Assembly (NCBI GenBank): GCA_001939145.1
Contig: LSRX01000794.1
Coordinates: 62,001 to 126,000 of the forward strand
Direction of reading: 5' to 3'
DNA length: 64,000 nt
Origin: Symbiodinium microadriaticum
Lineage: Eukaryota; Sar; Dinophyceae; Suessiales; Symbiodiniaceae
The notes below the pieces were generated by a model, which searched no databases, had not been told where the DNA came from, and saw only the letters and a list, made by a program, of their open reading frames with translations. Shown here one piece after another: positions 1 to 9,830 of this stretch. Within the stretch, counting starts at the first letter, position 1, and each line of letters opens with the position of its first letter. Both the position numbers and the translations under genes were made by a program.

Positions 1-2
1 TC

Positions 3-58
3 GTCCCCCAGCACTTGCCAAAGGAGCGAAGCCAGATCCTCTCTCTCATGGCACCTGG
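3..58 (+). CDS. Candidate exon fragment, unrecognised
   Basis: The frame starting at base 3 reads VPQHLPKERSQILSLMAPG before a stop at about 72. The composition is protein-like and a G-rich telomere-like tract follows at 120-145, the usual arrangement downstream of exons here. The window edge cuts its 5' side, so no acceptor can be judged. This is a weak call. Confidence 0.3.
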
Positions 59-119
59 TCCGAAGTTGGTTTAGGGCTCATATAGGGTTTAAGGTTTCGG
101 TAGATTGATGTGATGAACA

Positions 120-150
120 GTCTGTTAGGGTTTAGGGTTTAGGGTGTGTT
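120..150 (+). repeat. Short telomere-like TTTAGGG tract
   Basis: Several consecutive TTTAGGG units lie here. It is the first of dozens of such tracts in the window, most of them 20-150 bp and degenerate. Telomeric repeats of this type occur in plants, green algae and dinoflagellates. The position fits the 5' part of an intron. Confidence 0.7.
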
Positions 151-362
151 TTGTTATTTTGTTTTTGACGGGGGCGGGTGTTAGACTATCTGTTTGTGCG
201 ATTCTGGTTCCCTGCGTAATGCTCCCCTCCTCACCTTGTTTGGAAGCGTCGTGCGACCTGCGCAAGCACATTTGGGGTGCCTCTTGTGCGGGCTCCTTCC
301 CCAGTACAAGGAAAAGGTTCCAAGGCCTAAACCTGAAACCCTAAACCTGAACCGGAACCCCT

Positions 363-458
363 GGCAACGAAGAGCCGCCCCACGTGGAGGTTCGCCAGCT
401 GGATGCCCACCGGGTCACTACCTGGGGCAAGATCGCCGAGGATCACAGCACCCTGAAA
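363..458 (+). CDS. Candidate exon, unrecognised
   Basis: The plus frame reads EEPPHVEVRQLDAHRV then TTWGKIAEDHSTLK, a charged protein-like segment. It is preceded directly by CCCTAAACC-type sequence at about 325-350. No family was recognised. The exact borders are uncertain; the frame is open from 351 to a stop at 467. Confidence 0.5.
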
Positions 459-599
459 CGAAAAGCCTGAGTTCGTAAGGTTATAAAGTAGTTTAAGGTT
501 TCTTCTGATACTGCTACTTGTGCTTCAGACCCGCTACTAGTAACGGTTTGTTCCAGAAACCTTCTCCTTCTTATAAAACGTGGTTGCAACAGATCTGGA

Positions 600-935
600 G
601 AGGAAGGGCCCATGGCATGTGCAGACGCTCTATGTCATACTATGTTTTATAGCAACACAGAGAGTGTAAGTACGTCTGCGCTTCTGTGCACAGCATACGC
701 TGCTGGGTCTACACGCTGGCTTCTGCTGGTCATGGCACCTTGCTAATGGCTTCTGCCGATTGTGGCACCGTGCTTGTGGCTTCTGCTGATCGTGGCATCC
801 GCCGTTTCACAGCTTCTTTAAGCCATCCGCTCGACGCCAAAACATGTTTCAAGGCTACTCAGCAAGAAACCAGCTCCGCTAGTTTCGGCTTTACATGGAG
901 AAGGCCTGAGTATCAACATGCTGCTACTCCTTAAT
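600..935. other. Spacer with a local repeated phrase
   Basis: I see no convincing exon. At about 718-800 the phrase TGGCTTCTGC(T/C)G recurs three times with variations, a short imperfect tandem repeat. The rest is unremarkable intron-like sequence. Confidence 0.4.
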
Positions 936-963
936 TATTACTATTGTTGTGATTATTATTAGT

Positions 964-965
964 AT

Positions 966-1022
<57 letters not shown>

Positions 1023-1038
1023 CACAACAACAACAACA

Positions 1039-1092
<54 letters not shown>
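964..1092. repeat. ACT trinucleotide microsatellite
   Basis: A nearly pure (ACT)n tract is interrupted by CAACAACAA units at about 1021-1040. It creates open frames on both strands (poly-Thr, poly-Ser) that should not be read as genes. Confidence 0.95.
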
Positions 1093-1093
<1 letters not shown>

Positions 1094-1639
1094 GCAGCAG
1101 CAGTAAACAGCAGCACGAGTTGGGGCCTGAGGGCTTTGTGGTTCAAGATCTCCGCGGGCCTGAGCCACCCAACCCCTCCGGATCATCCAACAGCTGAGTC
1201 TCAAACATGATCTGGACTGCGAAACCTTCAATCATGTACCCAAAAGGGTTCCTTTAAGGGATTCTTTAATTTTAGGGTACTATAAGACTATCAGGGTTTT
1301 GGGTTTAAGGCACTCACTCCCTCCCAAAGCCGGTTGCCCTTCACAATCGCCACTCAGGAAACCTTGGCCACTGCCTGGAGATGCCCGGCGTTCGTCAGGG
1401 CTAGCAAAAGCAGTTAAAAGGTAAGTCAAAGCTAGCCATCGAGGGAGGTGAGGCCCAACGAAAAGCTGGGGAATCCGAGATTCGGGGGAGTTGCTCAACG
1501 ATTCGACGCAAATGGCTGGGTTGCGGTCACCACGGTATCCTTGTGTTCTAAGGAAGCTACTGAGAACGTGTTTGAACTCCCGGGCGAGCCAATATCACAC
1601 CCTAGTTGAGTTAAGCCTTGAACCCTAAACGCGGATCCG

Positions 1640-1745
1640 ATAGCCGGAGCGCCGAGGAAGCTACAGGGCTTTCTGCAGACATCTCAGCTGGGTGATCACG
1701 GAGCCAAACTGCTTGAGGACCTTTGGCCCAATCACCCAAGAAAAC
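1640..1745 (+). CDS. Candidate exon ending at a GTAAGA donor
   Basis: The frame reads RKLQGFLQTSQLGDHGAKLL then EDLWPNHP. It is followed at 1746 by GTAAGA, a good splice donor. A C-rich tract (AACCCTAAACGC) precedes it at about 1618-1632 and a TTTAGGG tract follows at about 1769-1788. The start is unclear. The product is not recognised. Confidence 0.45.
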
Positions 1746-1963
1746 GTAAGAGGCTTCAAGGTCTCTATTAGGGTTTAGGGTTTAGGGTTTGTGGCCTTTG
1801 CTTTGGGAGCTTTCAGTAGCTAAAGGAAGCGATTCCTTTCCTCCTCACTGTTTAATGACCGTTTTGAGCTCCCAGAACGCCCCCTGCCCGTCAAGAACAG
1901 ACGAAGGCCGACGACCGACAGCCTCGTGCCTCTGCCCGGTTCAGGGCTTACTGTATGAGGGGC

Positions 1964-2060
1964 TTAGGGTTTAGGCTTAGGGCTTGGGGGTGCTAAACCC
2001 TGGGCCTAAACCCTAAACCCCGAACTTTGAACCCTAAATCGGCACAACCCTAGTCCCTAA
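1964..2060. repeat. Telomere-like tracts switching from TTTAGGG to CCCTAAA
   Basis: TTTAGG units to about 1990 are followed by CCCTAAACCC units to about 2060, giving an inverted arrangement. It fits a G-rich intron start followed by a C-rich intron end. Confidence 0.7.
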
Positions 2061-2141
2061 ACCCATAAACCCCCCATGACCCCCAGCCCCAATGGCATTA
2101 AGGGAATCTTTCTTTAAGAACCCTATAAAATACAACCCCTA

Positions 2142-2262
2142 TAACCCTAAGGCTCCATGTGCCCATATAGTAGATACTTAGACCTTAAAGTACCTATATA
2201 GGAACCCCTTTAATTTAAGGCCTAAGTATATACTATAAAGGTACATGGAGCCTTAGGGTAAC
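2142..2262. mobile_element. Foldback (MITE-like) hairpin element
   Basis: The arms ACCCTAAGGCTCCATGT (2144-2160) and its reverse complement (2243-2259) are perfect over 17 bp. The interior is also nearly self-complementary, so the whole ~120 bp could form one hairpin. A 15-bp direct repeat, ATACAACCCCTATAA, flanks it at 2130-2144 and 2263-2277. That may be a target-site duplication. There is no coding capacity. Confidence 0.75.
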
Positions 2263-2305
2263 ATACAACCCCTATAAACTGCAGGGTGCCGCGCTTTGAT
2301 GCCAG

Positions 2306-2361
2306 GAGGTTGCCGCCGAGCTCTCCTCAGAGAAAAGCGGTGGCCCCGGTCCGGAGGCGAG
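2306..2361 (+). CDS. Candidate exon, Glu/Ser-rich
   Basis: After GCCAG at 2301-2305 the frame reads EVAAELSSEKSGGPGPEAS. The upstream codon in this frame is a stop, so the exon must start near 2306. A long G-rich TTTAGGG tract begins at about 2385. The function is unknown. Confidence 0.5.
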
Positions 2362-2384
2362 TTGGGCGGGGTTAGGAAAGGAGG

Positions 2385-2615
2385 GGGTTTAGGGGTTTTT
2401 TGGGTTTAGGGTTTAGGGTTGTTTTGGGTTTAGGGTTTAGGGGTCTTAGGGTTTAGGGGTCTTAGGGGTCTTAGGGGTCTTGGGGTTTAGGGTTTAGGGG
2501 GAAAGGAAGGTTCAGGGTTTTTTTGGGGGGTTCATCGGGGAAGTTTAGGGTTTGGGGGTTTAGGGTTTAGGGTTTGAAGTTTAAGGGTCCAGGGAAGTTT
2601 TTGAGTTTAGGGTTC
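2385..2615 (+). repeat. Long G-rich telomere-like tract
   Basis: About 230 bp of TTTAGGG, TTTAGGGG and GTCTTAGGG units. It follows the exon ending near 2361, as expected for the 5' end of an intron in this window. Confidence 0.85.
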
Positions 2616-2865
2616 GGAGGTTTCTAGACCCCGGAGCGTGGATTGTTTAGGCTTGGGGTGTAGGGTGGTCTAACCCGTGGCTGTGAAGCAGAGCCGCGTG
2701 GGGTTTGGATGTCGATGCACAGGGTAACTAGAACAGCATGCGAGCAACCATTGCCATGACAGGCATGAGCCACTAAACCCGTAAATCCTGATCCACAATC
2801 CCTAAACCCCATACCTTAAACTGAACGAGAACCCTTCAAACCTATACCACAAACCTCAAAGCCAG

Positions 2866-2944
2866 CTCTGCGTCCCTCACCCTGGTCTTGAGGTCCAGGG
2901 GCACTGGTTGATCCGTTTTGACCCTGCCTTGGGCTGCATCTGGG
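2866..2944 (+). CDS. Candidate exon, unrecognised
   Basis: After AAAGCCAG the frame reads LCVPHPGLEVQGHWLIRFDP then ALGCIW, and GTGTGTAAAG follows as a possible donor at about 2944. C-rich sequence (CTAAACCCC, AACCCTTCAAACC) precedes it. The product is not recognised. Confidence 0.5.
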
Positions 2945-3071
2945 TGTGTAAAGTCCTAAAGTGCTCGGTAGTCTCCTTCCTCAGGGGCCATGGCCCGGTC
3001 TCCCTGAGGCCCTGAACTGTAAAGCCCACAGTTTCAAGCTCGCTGATCCACGGAGCTAGAAAAACGTATGC

Positions 3072-3110
3072 ATAGACAGACAGACCAGACAGACAGACAG
3101 ACAGACAGAC
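3072..3110. repeat. GACA microsatellite
   Basis: A run of about nine CAGA/GACA units. No gene. Confidence 0.9.
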
Positions 3111-3186
3111 TTGTATGTCTCATATTTCTACTCAGCTAGTTGCTTGCTTACTTCTTGACTTATGTGATGTTTTCGCTTCATTGTAG

Positions 3187-3279
3187 GAGTGGCCCCAAAG
3201 CCAGGCCTATGCAGCGCGGGCAGAACCCTTGGGCCTGGCGGCTGAGGAATTGAAGTCAGAGCAGCTCCAGGCCGAGTTT
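3187..3279 (+). CDS. Candidate exon, helix-forming
   Basis: A pyrimidine-rich stretch ending CTTCATTGTAG at 3186 is a good acceptor. The frame then reads EWPQSQAYAARAEPLGLAAE followed by ELKSEQLQAEFG, a probable helix or coiled coil. An in-frame TAG lies just upstream. Downstream is a G-rich tract (GGTTCAGGGTTCAAGG) from about 3282. The parent protein is not recognised. Confidence 0.6.
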
Positions 3280-3281
3280 GG

Positions 3282-3425
3282 GGTTCAGGGTTCAAGGTTT
3301 AGGATTTCGGGCTGAGGGTTCAAGGTTTAGGGGTTGGGGCTTGCAAGGTTTAAGGCTTTAAGGTTCAGGTTTTAGGGTTCAAGGTTTAGGGCTCAGGGTT
3401 TAGGGTTTAGGGTTTTAGGGGGTGG
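3282..3425 (+). repeat. Degenerate G-rich telomere-like tract
   Basis: Units of GGTTTAGGG, GGTTCAAGG and GGGTTCAGG. It starts where the preceding exon ends. From 3430 to about 3770 the sequence is rich in CATG and GCATG words with no visible exon. Confidence 0.75.
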
Positions 3426-3784
3426 GGTTGTAGGCAAGGCTCGGTATATGCGTGCATGCCCGTGCATTGTCGTACATGCACATGCCCGTGTTCGTATGCA
3501 ATACATCTAAACACTAAGCGGCTGCAGACCTTACAGACATGTAGATTGCCTGTTCGCGTCTGTTAACGACTCACTTCCTACATGCCTGCATGCATGTGTA
3601 ACAACATTGAGACGTGCACATCGAGGTCACAGGATCGAATGCATGTTTGCTTGCATTCATGCGCATAGTCATACGCCTCCGTGTCCATGACTAAGCATGC
3701 ATATATGTGAATGCACATGCCTTGGGCACATGTACACGAAACCTTGGGTCAATGTCCGCAGTTGCAAGATTCGAGTCCCGGCTT

Positions 3785-3930
3785 CCTTTCTTTTAAAGGT
3801 GACGTAAAACCCTAAACCCTTTCTTTTTAAGGTGACGTAAAACCCTAAACCCTAAACCCTTTCTTGGTGACGTAAAACCCTAGACCCTAAACCGTAAACC
3901 CTTTCTTTTTAACATGGTGACGTAAGACTT
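3785..3930 (+). repeat. Tandem repeat carrying GGTGACGTAAAAC
   Basis: Four imperfect copies of a ~35-60 bp unit contain TTTCTTTTTAA, then GGTGACGTAA, then CCCTAAACC. Each copy has a pyrimidine tract, an AG (or AA) and a GTAAAA-like donor word close together. It is probably an intronic tandem repeat. Confidence 0.7.
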
Positions 3931-4057
3931 CTGGCCTCGAGGCTTTCATCCCTTAGCACACGAATGTAGCTTGCCACCTGAAGCTTTACGAGACTGTTCC
4001 TTAGGCCTCTTTATTGCAACCTGCATAAAATTATACCTCATTGTAATAAACTGGGTG

Positions 4058-4082
4058 ATTTAGGGGTTTTAAACCCCTAAAT
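4058..4082. repeat. Small perfect palindrome of telomere-like sequence
   Basis: ATTTAGGGGTTT is followed after one base by AAACCCCTAAAT, head to head. It could form a 12-bp stem. Confidence 0.8.
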
Positions 4083-4198
4083 AACCCCTCTACCTACAGA
4101 GCCCTTCGCGGAGCCCTTTGAATAGATAGTGCTGTATACAGTAAACAAGTACCGAGGCCCCCAGTCAACATCCCAAAGCAGCCTTGGGAGGGGCTCAG

Positions 4199-4310
4199 CC
4201 CCTAAACCCTAAACCCTAAACCCTAAACCCCTAAACCCTAAACCCTAAAGTAAAGCCCTAAACCCTAAAGTTAAGCCCTAAACCCTAAACCCGAAACCCT
4301 AAGCCCTCAG
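4199..4310. repeat. CCCTAAA tract
   Basis: About 110 bp of CCCTAAACCCTAAA with AAGCCCTAAA variants. No convincing exon is visible between here and 4890. Confidence 0.85.
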
Positions 4311-4890
4311 CCAGGTCAGCTCCAACTTCCTTTCTTTGGGATCTGCGAGGCTCCTGGGCGGTGTGCAGAAGGCACCGGGGGGGGGGGGAGATTTTTTGTA
4401 TCTAGACTTTTTAGGGTTACCCAAAAAGGGACACGATGAGGGACGCATAAGGGCCGTGGGAAGGGATCTATAAGGGCTACTATAGATGGCTGAATACTCA
4501 GCGACATTATTGCTGTGGGGTCCTTAATGTAATTGTACAAGAAAAGCCCAACATTTCAAAATGCCTTTTCTATTGATTCAGGTCCTTGTACTCTAGTGTT
4601 TCTAAGTTCTCGCTAAAGTCTTTCATGCTTCTGCCAAAAGCTGGGTATTTTTCCAAAAGGTTGAGAGACGTAGACTACTGTCTGATCTGCAGGAGTAAGC
4701 TTACGGACTGTCGAAGAGCTACACAATGTCGAGCCGAAAGGTTTGATTCGTTTCTGGTAGTCTGGGATTCCCTAGAGAATAAACGCTTATGACCCCAAAT
4801 CGACCCTAAACCCCTCAACCCTAAACCCGTGTAGCCCCTAATTCCTTTAATCCTAAACCCTTAACCTTCATAATCCCTATAAAGCCTGAC

Positions 4891-4977
4891 ACCGCCGGAA
4901 GCAAATCAGAGCACTCGGCGGAGGCCAGCTGTGCCTTGGGCGGATGGACTCCGAACTCCGACCAGAAAGGCCGAAAA
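4891..4977 (+). CDS. Candidate exon: start of an F5/8 type C (discoidin) domain
   Basis: The frame reads AGSKSEHSAEASCALGGWTP then NSDQKG. In F5/8C domains a segment of this type (small residues, W, P, polar) comes just before the WLQVDLG strand. The next exon (5425) begins with QVDLG. C-rich tracts lie upstream at 4800-4870. The domain match is moderate and rests mainly on its position. Confidence 0.45.
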
Positions 4978-5236
4978 AACCCTAAGCCCTAAGCCCTATG
5001 TCCCTAAGCCCTAAACCCTAAAATGTAAGCGATTCGCTACAAAGATCGCACTCCCGGGCTTCAGGGGTTTAGGGTTTTAGGGCTTTAGGGCTTTAGGGTT
5101 TCGGGTTTCCTCATAAGGTCCCCCTCCTGCTGCTTAGACTCCTACACCCGAAACCCTGAAGACAGAAAAAAGCACCGTATGCCTCAACCAGAGCCCTTAA
5201 CCTAAATCCTGAAATTTTAGCCACCAAATGGTTTAG

Positions 5237-5425
5237 GGTTTAGGGGCCCCAAACCCGAAACCCTAACCCCAAAAGCTGAGTTTATAAACCCTACACCACC
5301 CCAAAAAGCTGAGTTTATAAACCCTAAGCCACCCAAAAAAACCCAAAAAACCCTAAACCCTAACCCCCAAAAATCTGAGTTCCTAAACCCCTATAAGCCA
5401 CCCCCAAAAGGTGAGTTTCTACAAG
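5237..5425. repeat. Telomere-like tract with tandem GAGTTTATAAACCCTA units
   Basis: From 5265 there are four imperfect copies of a ~45-bp unit of the form CCCCAAAAAGCTGAGTTTATAA followed by CCCTA. The block ends immediately before the discoidin exon, so it forms the 3' end of the presumed intron. Confidence 0.7.
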
Positions 5426-5505
5426 TGGACCTGGGCACTCCCCGAGTGCTCTCGGGCCTGGCCCTCCAGGGCCGCTCACCGGCCTCGGGAGCCCTGGCCT
5501 TCTTC
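5425..5505 (+). CDS. Exon of an F5/8 type C (discoidin-like) domain
   Basis: The frame encodes QVDLGTPRVLSGLALQGR followed by SPASGALAFF. QVDLG, a V-x-G-x-A/T segment and QGR form the best-known signature of F5/8C domains, which bind carbohydrate or lipid head groups on secreted and surface proteins. A GTAAAG donor follows at 5506. The exon ends where the next domain strand should begin. The later strands appear in exons at 13582-15705. Confidence 0.7.
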
Positions 5506-5524
5506 GTAAAGAGCAGGGTTTGGA

Positions 5525-5735
5525 GGGTTTAGGGTCCTTTAAAGGGATCCTATAGGGCTCCTTAAAGGGATCTATAGGTTTAGATTTAGGGTTGAGGGTT
5601 TGGGGTTTAGGGTTTAGGGTTGAGGGCTTAGGGTTTCGGATTTAGAGGGTTTAGGGTTTAGGGATGAGGGTTTAGGGATTAGGGTTTGGGGCTTGGGGTT
5701 TAGGGATTAGGGTTTAGGGTTTAGTTTAGAGTGTA
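5525..5735 (+). repeat. G-rich telomere-like tract
   Basis: TTTAGGG and GGTTTAGGGATTAGGG units start about 20 bp after the exon donor at 5506. It is a clear example of an exon followed by a G-rich tract. Confidence 0.85.
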
Positions 5736-5741
5736 CCTATA

Positions 5742-5831
5742 GTCTCCATTGTAGTTCCTTATTTTTGGTTTAACCAATTTTATATTAAGGATCCGAAAAG
5801 GTAACCCCCAAAAAGGAACTACAATGGAGAC
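5742..5831. mobile_element. Foldback element, family A copy
   Basis: The arms GTCTCCATTGTAGTTCCTT (5742-5760) and their reverse complement (5813-5831) match perfectly, and the complementarity continues imperfectly inward. The interior includes TTAAGGATCCGAAAAGGTAA, similar to the family A copies at 13285 and 60189. Non-coding. Confidence 0.75.
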
Positions 5832-5834
5832 ACA

Positions 5835-6828
5835 AGGTAAAGAGCAAGATGTAGAGTTTAGTGTTTAAAGGGCTTCGGGATATGAAACGATATGAAAAGA
5901 GAAGTACTGAAGTAGACAACGAACAGTTCGTCATGAGACAAATTAAATAGCTGTCAACGAAAACGCCTGCTTTGAACATATGCGATTGGGGTTTGAGCGT
6001 TCAGGGCTTACGGCTGCGGCAGCTACGGCTGTAGTGACGTCTCCGTGTCGTGGGGTTGAGAGTTTTGGCGATCTAGGGTTGTGTTCTGGGGTTTGGGATG
6101 GTTTGGGGATACAGCGTTTGGGTGAATTTATTTGTTGGGTAATTACGATTTTAGGCTTTGGGGTGAAGGGCTGGCTGAAACTGGGGAGATATTGTGTAGG
6201 ACTTCGCGTGCTCACAAGTTTCTGCTTAAGGCTGTATAAGCTTGAGGCATCGTGCAGTTACCGCAGCGCAGCCAGGAACTCTGTAGAGATGTCAAGGGGA
6301 GGGAGGTCGGTGACACACTGATGGGAAGGCTGCGATCGCGAAAGTTGGTGCTATCCCCAAACCCTCCACCTGGCATGGACAGCTGACGCCTGAACCCAAA
6401 ACCCTGGTCCCTGATACCTGAACCCCTATGACCCCCAAAAACCCTAAAGATTAAAACCCTGAACCGTCGAGTCTCGCAGCCTAAAGTCGGACCAGACTTT
6501 CTAGAAGACTTAAAGCCACCCATTCTTACAGAACCCGGTTTTCAACTGCGTAAGGCATGGTCAAAACCATAGAGCCTTGTAAAAAAACGCCATCATCGCT
6601 TCGTTGTTGCGAGCCTTTCGCGCCTCTCTGCTTTGCTCCTGTCTGAGGGTTTTTGGGGCAATAGGTTAGGATTTATAGGTTAAAGACCCCGAAATCCTAA
6701 GCCCTTCTAAGCCCCTAAATCTTCAATCCGGAAACTCCATACACCCCTAAACCCTAACCCCGCTAAGCCCTAAACCCTAATGCCGTTAAGCCCTATGTAA
6801 CCCCCCTGTCCTTAAAAAAGGTAACTGG
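5835..6828. other. Spacer without a convincing exon
   Basis: Degenerate GGGTTT and CCTGAACCC words occur throughout. Open frames on both strands at 5980-6520 have no recognisable domain and owe their length to these repeats. C-rich CCCTAA tracts at 6700-6790 precede the next candidate exon. Confidence 0.4.
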
Positions 6829-6903
6829 GAGCAGACCGCGGCCCTCTTGGATCATCTTCTAGATCCCGGTGACCCGGCGCCCTGGCAGCGCAATTCAACG
6901 GGC
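6829..6903 (+). CDS. Candidate exon, unrecognised
   Basis: The frame reads EQTAALLDHLLDPGDPAPWQ then RNSTG. CCCTAAACCCTAATGCC precedes it and GGTTGAGGGTTTATGG follows, the usual flanking pattern. It lies between two halves of the discoidin exon series, but its role is unknown. Confidence 0.45.
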
Positions 6904-7271
6904 TAGGGTTGAGGGTTTATGGCTTCAGGGTGGTTTAGGGCTTAAGAGTGGTTTAGGGCTTAAGGGTGGTTTTGGGCTTAAGGATAGGGGTTTAGGGTTC
7001 AGGGTATTCCTGAGGGATCCTTCTATTTTCCACGATGCTATTACTTTCAGAATATTCCCCAACACCCATGTCTACTTCTACAGACCCCATATTTTCTTAT
7101 GTCGATACACCGTGCTTCATACATAGGGACTAGGTAGGTAAGTGCTAAACTTTTCTGGGTATATGTCTAGACCTTCCACGACTTCACGGCTCAGCCCTTA
7201 ATTCAGCCACAAACCCTAAATGTCATGGAAACCCGAAGCCCTCACACCCTAAAGCAAAACCCTCAACTTTT

Positions 7272-7336
7272 GATACCTCCAGTGAGGTGCCCCCTGCTCG
7301 GCTTTTCAAGCGCCCTCCCGTGAGGCTGATCCATGC
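7272..7336 (+). CDS. Candidate exon, weak
   Basis: The frame encodes EVPPARLFKRPPVRLIHAPR. It is preceded by CCCTAAAGCAAAACCC and is protein-like. A match to the R-Y-x-R-L strand of F5/8C is possible but too weak to rely on. Confidence 0.3.
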
Positions 7337-7658
7337 GCCTCGGCTATAAGTGTGCAGTGAGCATTAAGGCTCTATGATACTTCGGAGGCCCCCTGAGAGT
7401 CCTTATAGTACTATGTTGGTTTAGGGTTTAAACTATATTACGAGAAACCCTAGAACCCCATTCATTAAGGCCGATGAGGGCAAGGGCTTGCTGTAGGGCT
7501 GCATGTGGATTGGCGGGGCCGACTGACCAAAATCAACAGGGACGACTCCAGCATACTCCAGCTATTGTATATGTACGTACTTTATATGACTTTTGCAACT
7601 GTGAACACTTGCGTGTCCTTCTCCTCTCTAGCAGCATCTTCCTAAGAAGTGCATACCG

Positions 7659-7659
7659 A

Positions 7660-7703
<44 letters not shown>

Positions 7704-8170
7704 TNNNNNNNNNNNNNNNNNNNNNNNNNNNNNNNNNNNNNNNNNNNNNNNNNNNNNNNNNNNNNNNNNNNNNNNNNNNNNNNNNNNNNNNNNNNNNNNN
7801 NNNNNNNNNNNNNNNNNNNNNNNNNNNNNNNNNNNNNNNNNNNNNNNNNNNNNNNNNNNNNNNNNNNNNNNNNNNNNNNNNNNNNNNNNNNNNNNNNNNN
7901 NNNNNNNNNNNNNNNNNNNNNNNNNNNNNNNNNNNNNNNNNNNNNNNNNNNNNNNNNNNNNNNNNNNNNNNNNNNNNNNNNNNNNNNNNNNNNNNNNNNN
8001 NNNNNNNNNNNNNNNNNNNNNNNNNNNNNNNNNNNNNNNNNNNNNNNNNNNNNNNNNNNNNNNNNNNNNNNNNNNNNNNNNNNNNNNNNNNNNNNNNNNN
8101 NNNNNNNNNNNNNNNNNNNNNNNNNNNNNNNNNNNNNNNNNNNNNNNNNNNNNNATCTATATCTATATCT

Positions 8171-8201
<31 letters not shown>

Positions 8202-8203
8202 TA
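7659..8203. repeat. AT microsatellite with an assembly gap
   Basis: (AT)n runs to 7704, an N gap fills 7705-8154, and ATCTAT repeats resume at 8155-8203. The true length of the repeat is unknown. Translations across it are meaningless. Confidence 0.95.
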
Positions 8204-8905
8204 GATGTAAAACTTTTCTGCGAGTGAAACGCTTGCAAGTACCGAGCTATGCGTCCATTGCTTGAGCTCCTTCCACCTATTCCGCTAGCCTCGTTGGCTG
8301 GCATCACGGAATAGGCTGCCATCCCCCTGCATTCTCAATCTGCTTTCATAACATACTGCAGAACAGCAAAGATACAAAGTAGCTCCATGATCAAACTCGG
8401 TCTCCTTAGGAACAGGAGTTCCGCACAAACACACAAACCCGCGTGCTGGGACAAGGCCTGAAAACTCGTCAGGGGCATAGCCGTGGACTGATTACTAATC
8501 GTCAGGTTGCACAGTGGACTGATCCGACGGGCTCCGCGTTTGAATTCCGGCTTCCCGTTCTCAGCATGAAGCACTTGCTCAGGTGGAGACAGGTTTGTAA
8601 ACATAGAATAAATATAGTACAATATACTTTAATATAATAGAATGTGAAAACATGATGCACTTTCAATCGAGCTTCTTTCGATTTCGGGTCAGCGCAAAGG
8701 CGAGCCGGCGATCGCCGGAACCTGTGTGAAAAAAACCTTCAACCCTAAACAGAAAAGCCCTGAGTCAAATTTAAACATTCCTAAAACAAGAACCCTAAAC
8801 CCTGAAGAGCCTTAAACCCCCTGAAGCAAACTCTAAATCTCGTAAACCTTGAACCAAACACTAAGTAAACATCCCTAAGCCTAGAATCTTAAACTACAGC
8901 CGCAG

Positions 8906-8995
8906 GACATTTTCATGGTCGCCCATGCCAAGCATGGGGCCTTGGAGGGCGGTCCCTTGGAGCAGCAAATGTCCCAAAGCCTCGATACCTCAAGT
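8906..8995 (+). CDS. Candidate exon: possible end of the first discoidin domain
   Basis: After the acceptor CAGCCGCAG the frame reads DIFMVAHAKHGALEGGPLEQ and continues QMSQSLDTSSLDSL. The GGPLE motif and the H-A-x-x-G-A segment recur in the exon at 15606 (HAHAGAP, GGGPLE). This suggests two copies of the same domain end. A CCTAAGCC/AAACCC-rich region precedes it. Confidence 0.55.
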
Positions 8996-9028
8996 TTGGA
9001 CAGCCTGACAAAGGGGCCCTCATGATTA

Positions 9029-9306
9029 GCATAGGGTTTGGGGGTATATTATACTTTCGCTAGATGGTGAACCCTACGGACAAACATTGGTGGTAATTAT
9101 TCAGGTTTTTGTAGTAGTTCCGTTCCTCCCAGGACGGATGCATCTCCTATCGTGGGCTTTATCTAGGGAAATTATCATGGATCGCACGATTTCCTCTGAC
9201 TACTAGGTGCTGGCCTCCTGGAGTTGTATGCATCCCACCCTACTCAGAGAGGCCTGAAGATTTAAGCGTACATGATGCATACTAGAATAGCCCCCAAACC
9301 CTACGC
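9029..9306. mobile_element. Possible 278-bp element with terminal inverted repeats
   Basis: GCATAGGGTTTGGGGGTAT at the left and ATAGCCCCCAAACCCTACGC at the right are near-complementary (about 17 of 19). The interior is unlike the surrounding telomere-like sequence. No clear target-site duplication is seen. Chance pairing of telomere-like words is possible. Confidence 0.35.
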
Positions 9307-9339
9307 AACATCAGTTCGTGCCCCGCAACCTTAAATTAA

Positions 9340-9503
9340 ATTCTAAATCCCTGAACCCTAAACCCCTAAACCTTAAATCCCTAAACCCTAAATCCTTCAA
9401 CCCTAATGCCCTAAACCCTAAACCCGGAATCCCAAACCCTAAAACCTAAACCCTTAAAACCCTAAGCTCTCAACCCTAAACCCCTTAAGCCCTTAACCCT
9501 TAG
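9340..9503. repeat. CCCTAAA tract leading into an exon
   Basis: About 160 bp of CCCTAAACC, CCTAAATCC and CCCTTAACC units end in TTAG at 9503, directly at the presumed acceptor. Confidence 0.85.
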
Positions 9504-9585
9504 CCAAGGCCGGCCCGATTTCTCATCTGCTCAATTGGACTACGAGCAACTCTCGAAGGCCGATAGACAAGACAAGGCCCGATCG
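9504..9585 (+). CDS. Candidate exon, hydrophilic
   Basis: The frame reads QGRPDFSSAQLDYEQLSKAD then RQDKARS. It starts at the end of a C-rich telomere-like tract. GTTGCAGCTTAGGGTTTAG follows at 9586, a possible donor plus a G-rich tract. The product is unknown. Confidence 0.55.
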
Positions 9586-9589
9586 GTTG

Positions 9590-9830
9590 CAGCTTAGGGT
9601 TTAGTCTTGGGATCTAGGGTCTAGGGGTTTAGGGAATTGAGTTGGGATTTAGGGTCTAGATTTGGGATTTAGGGCTTAGACTTGGGACTTAGGGTTTTGG
9701 GGTCTGGGGTTTAGGGTAGTGTGGGGTTTCCGGGTTTAGGGGTTTAGGGTTTAGGGTATTTTAGATTTTAGGGTTAGCGGTGTATTAGAGTTTGGGGTTT
9801 AGGGTTTAGGGGTTTGGGGGGTTTGAGGGC
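9590..9830 (+). repeat. Long G-rich telomere-like tract
   Basis: About 240 bp of TTTAGGG, GGGATTTAGGG and GGGTCTAGG variants directly after the preceding exon. Confidence 0.85.

Noticed and set aside
3750-3790. tRNA-like GATTCGAGTCCCGG stretch
   Set aside because: It resembles a T-arm, but no D-arm, anticodon arm or acceptor stem can be formed with the upstream sequence.
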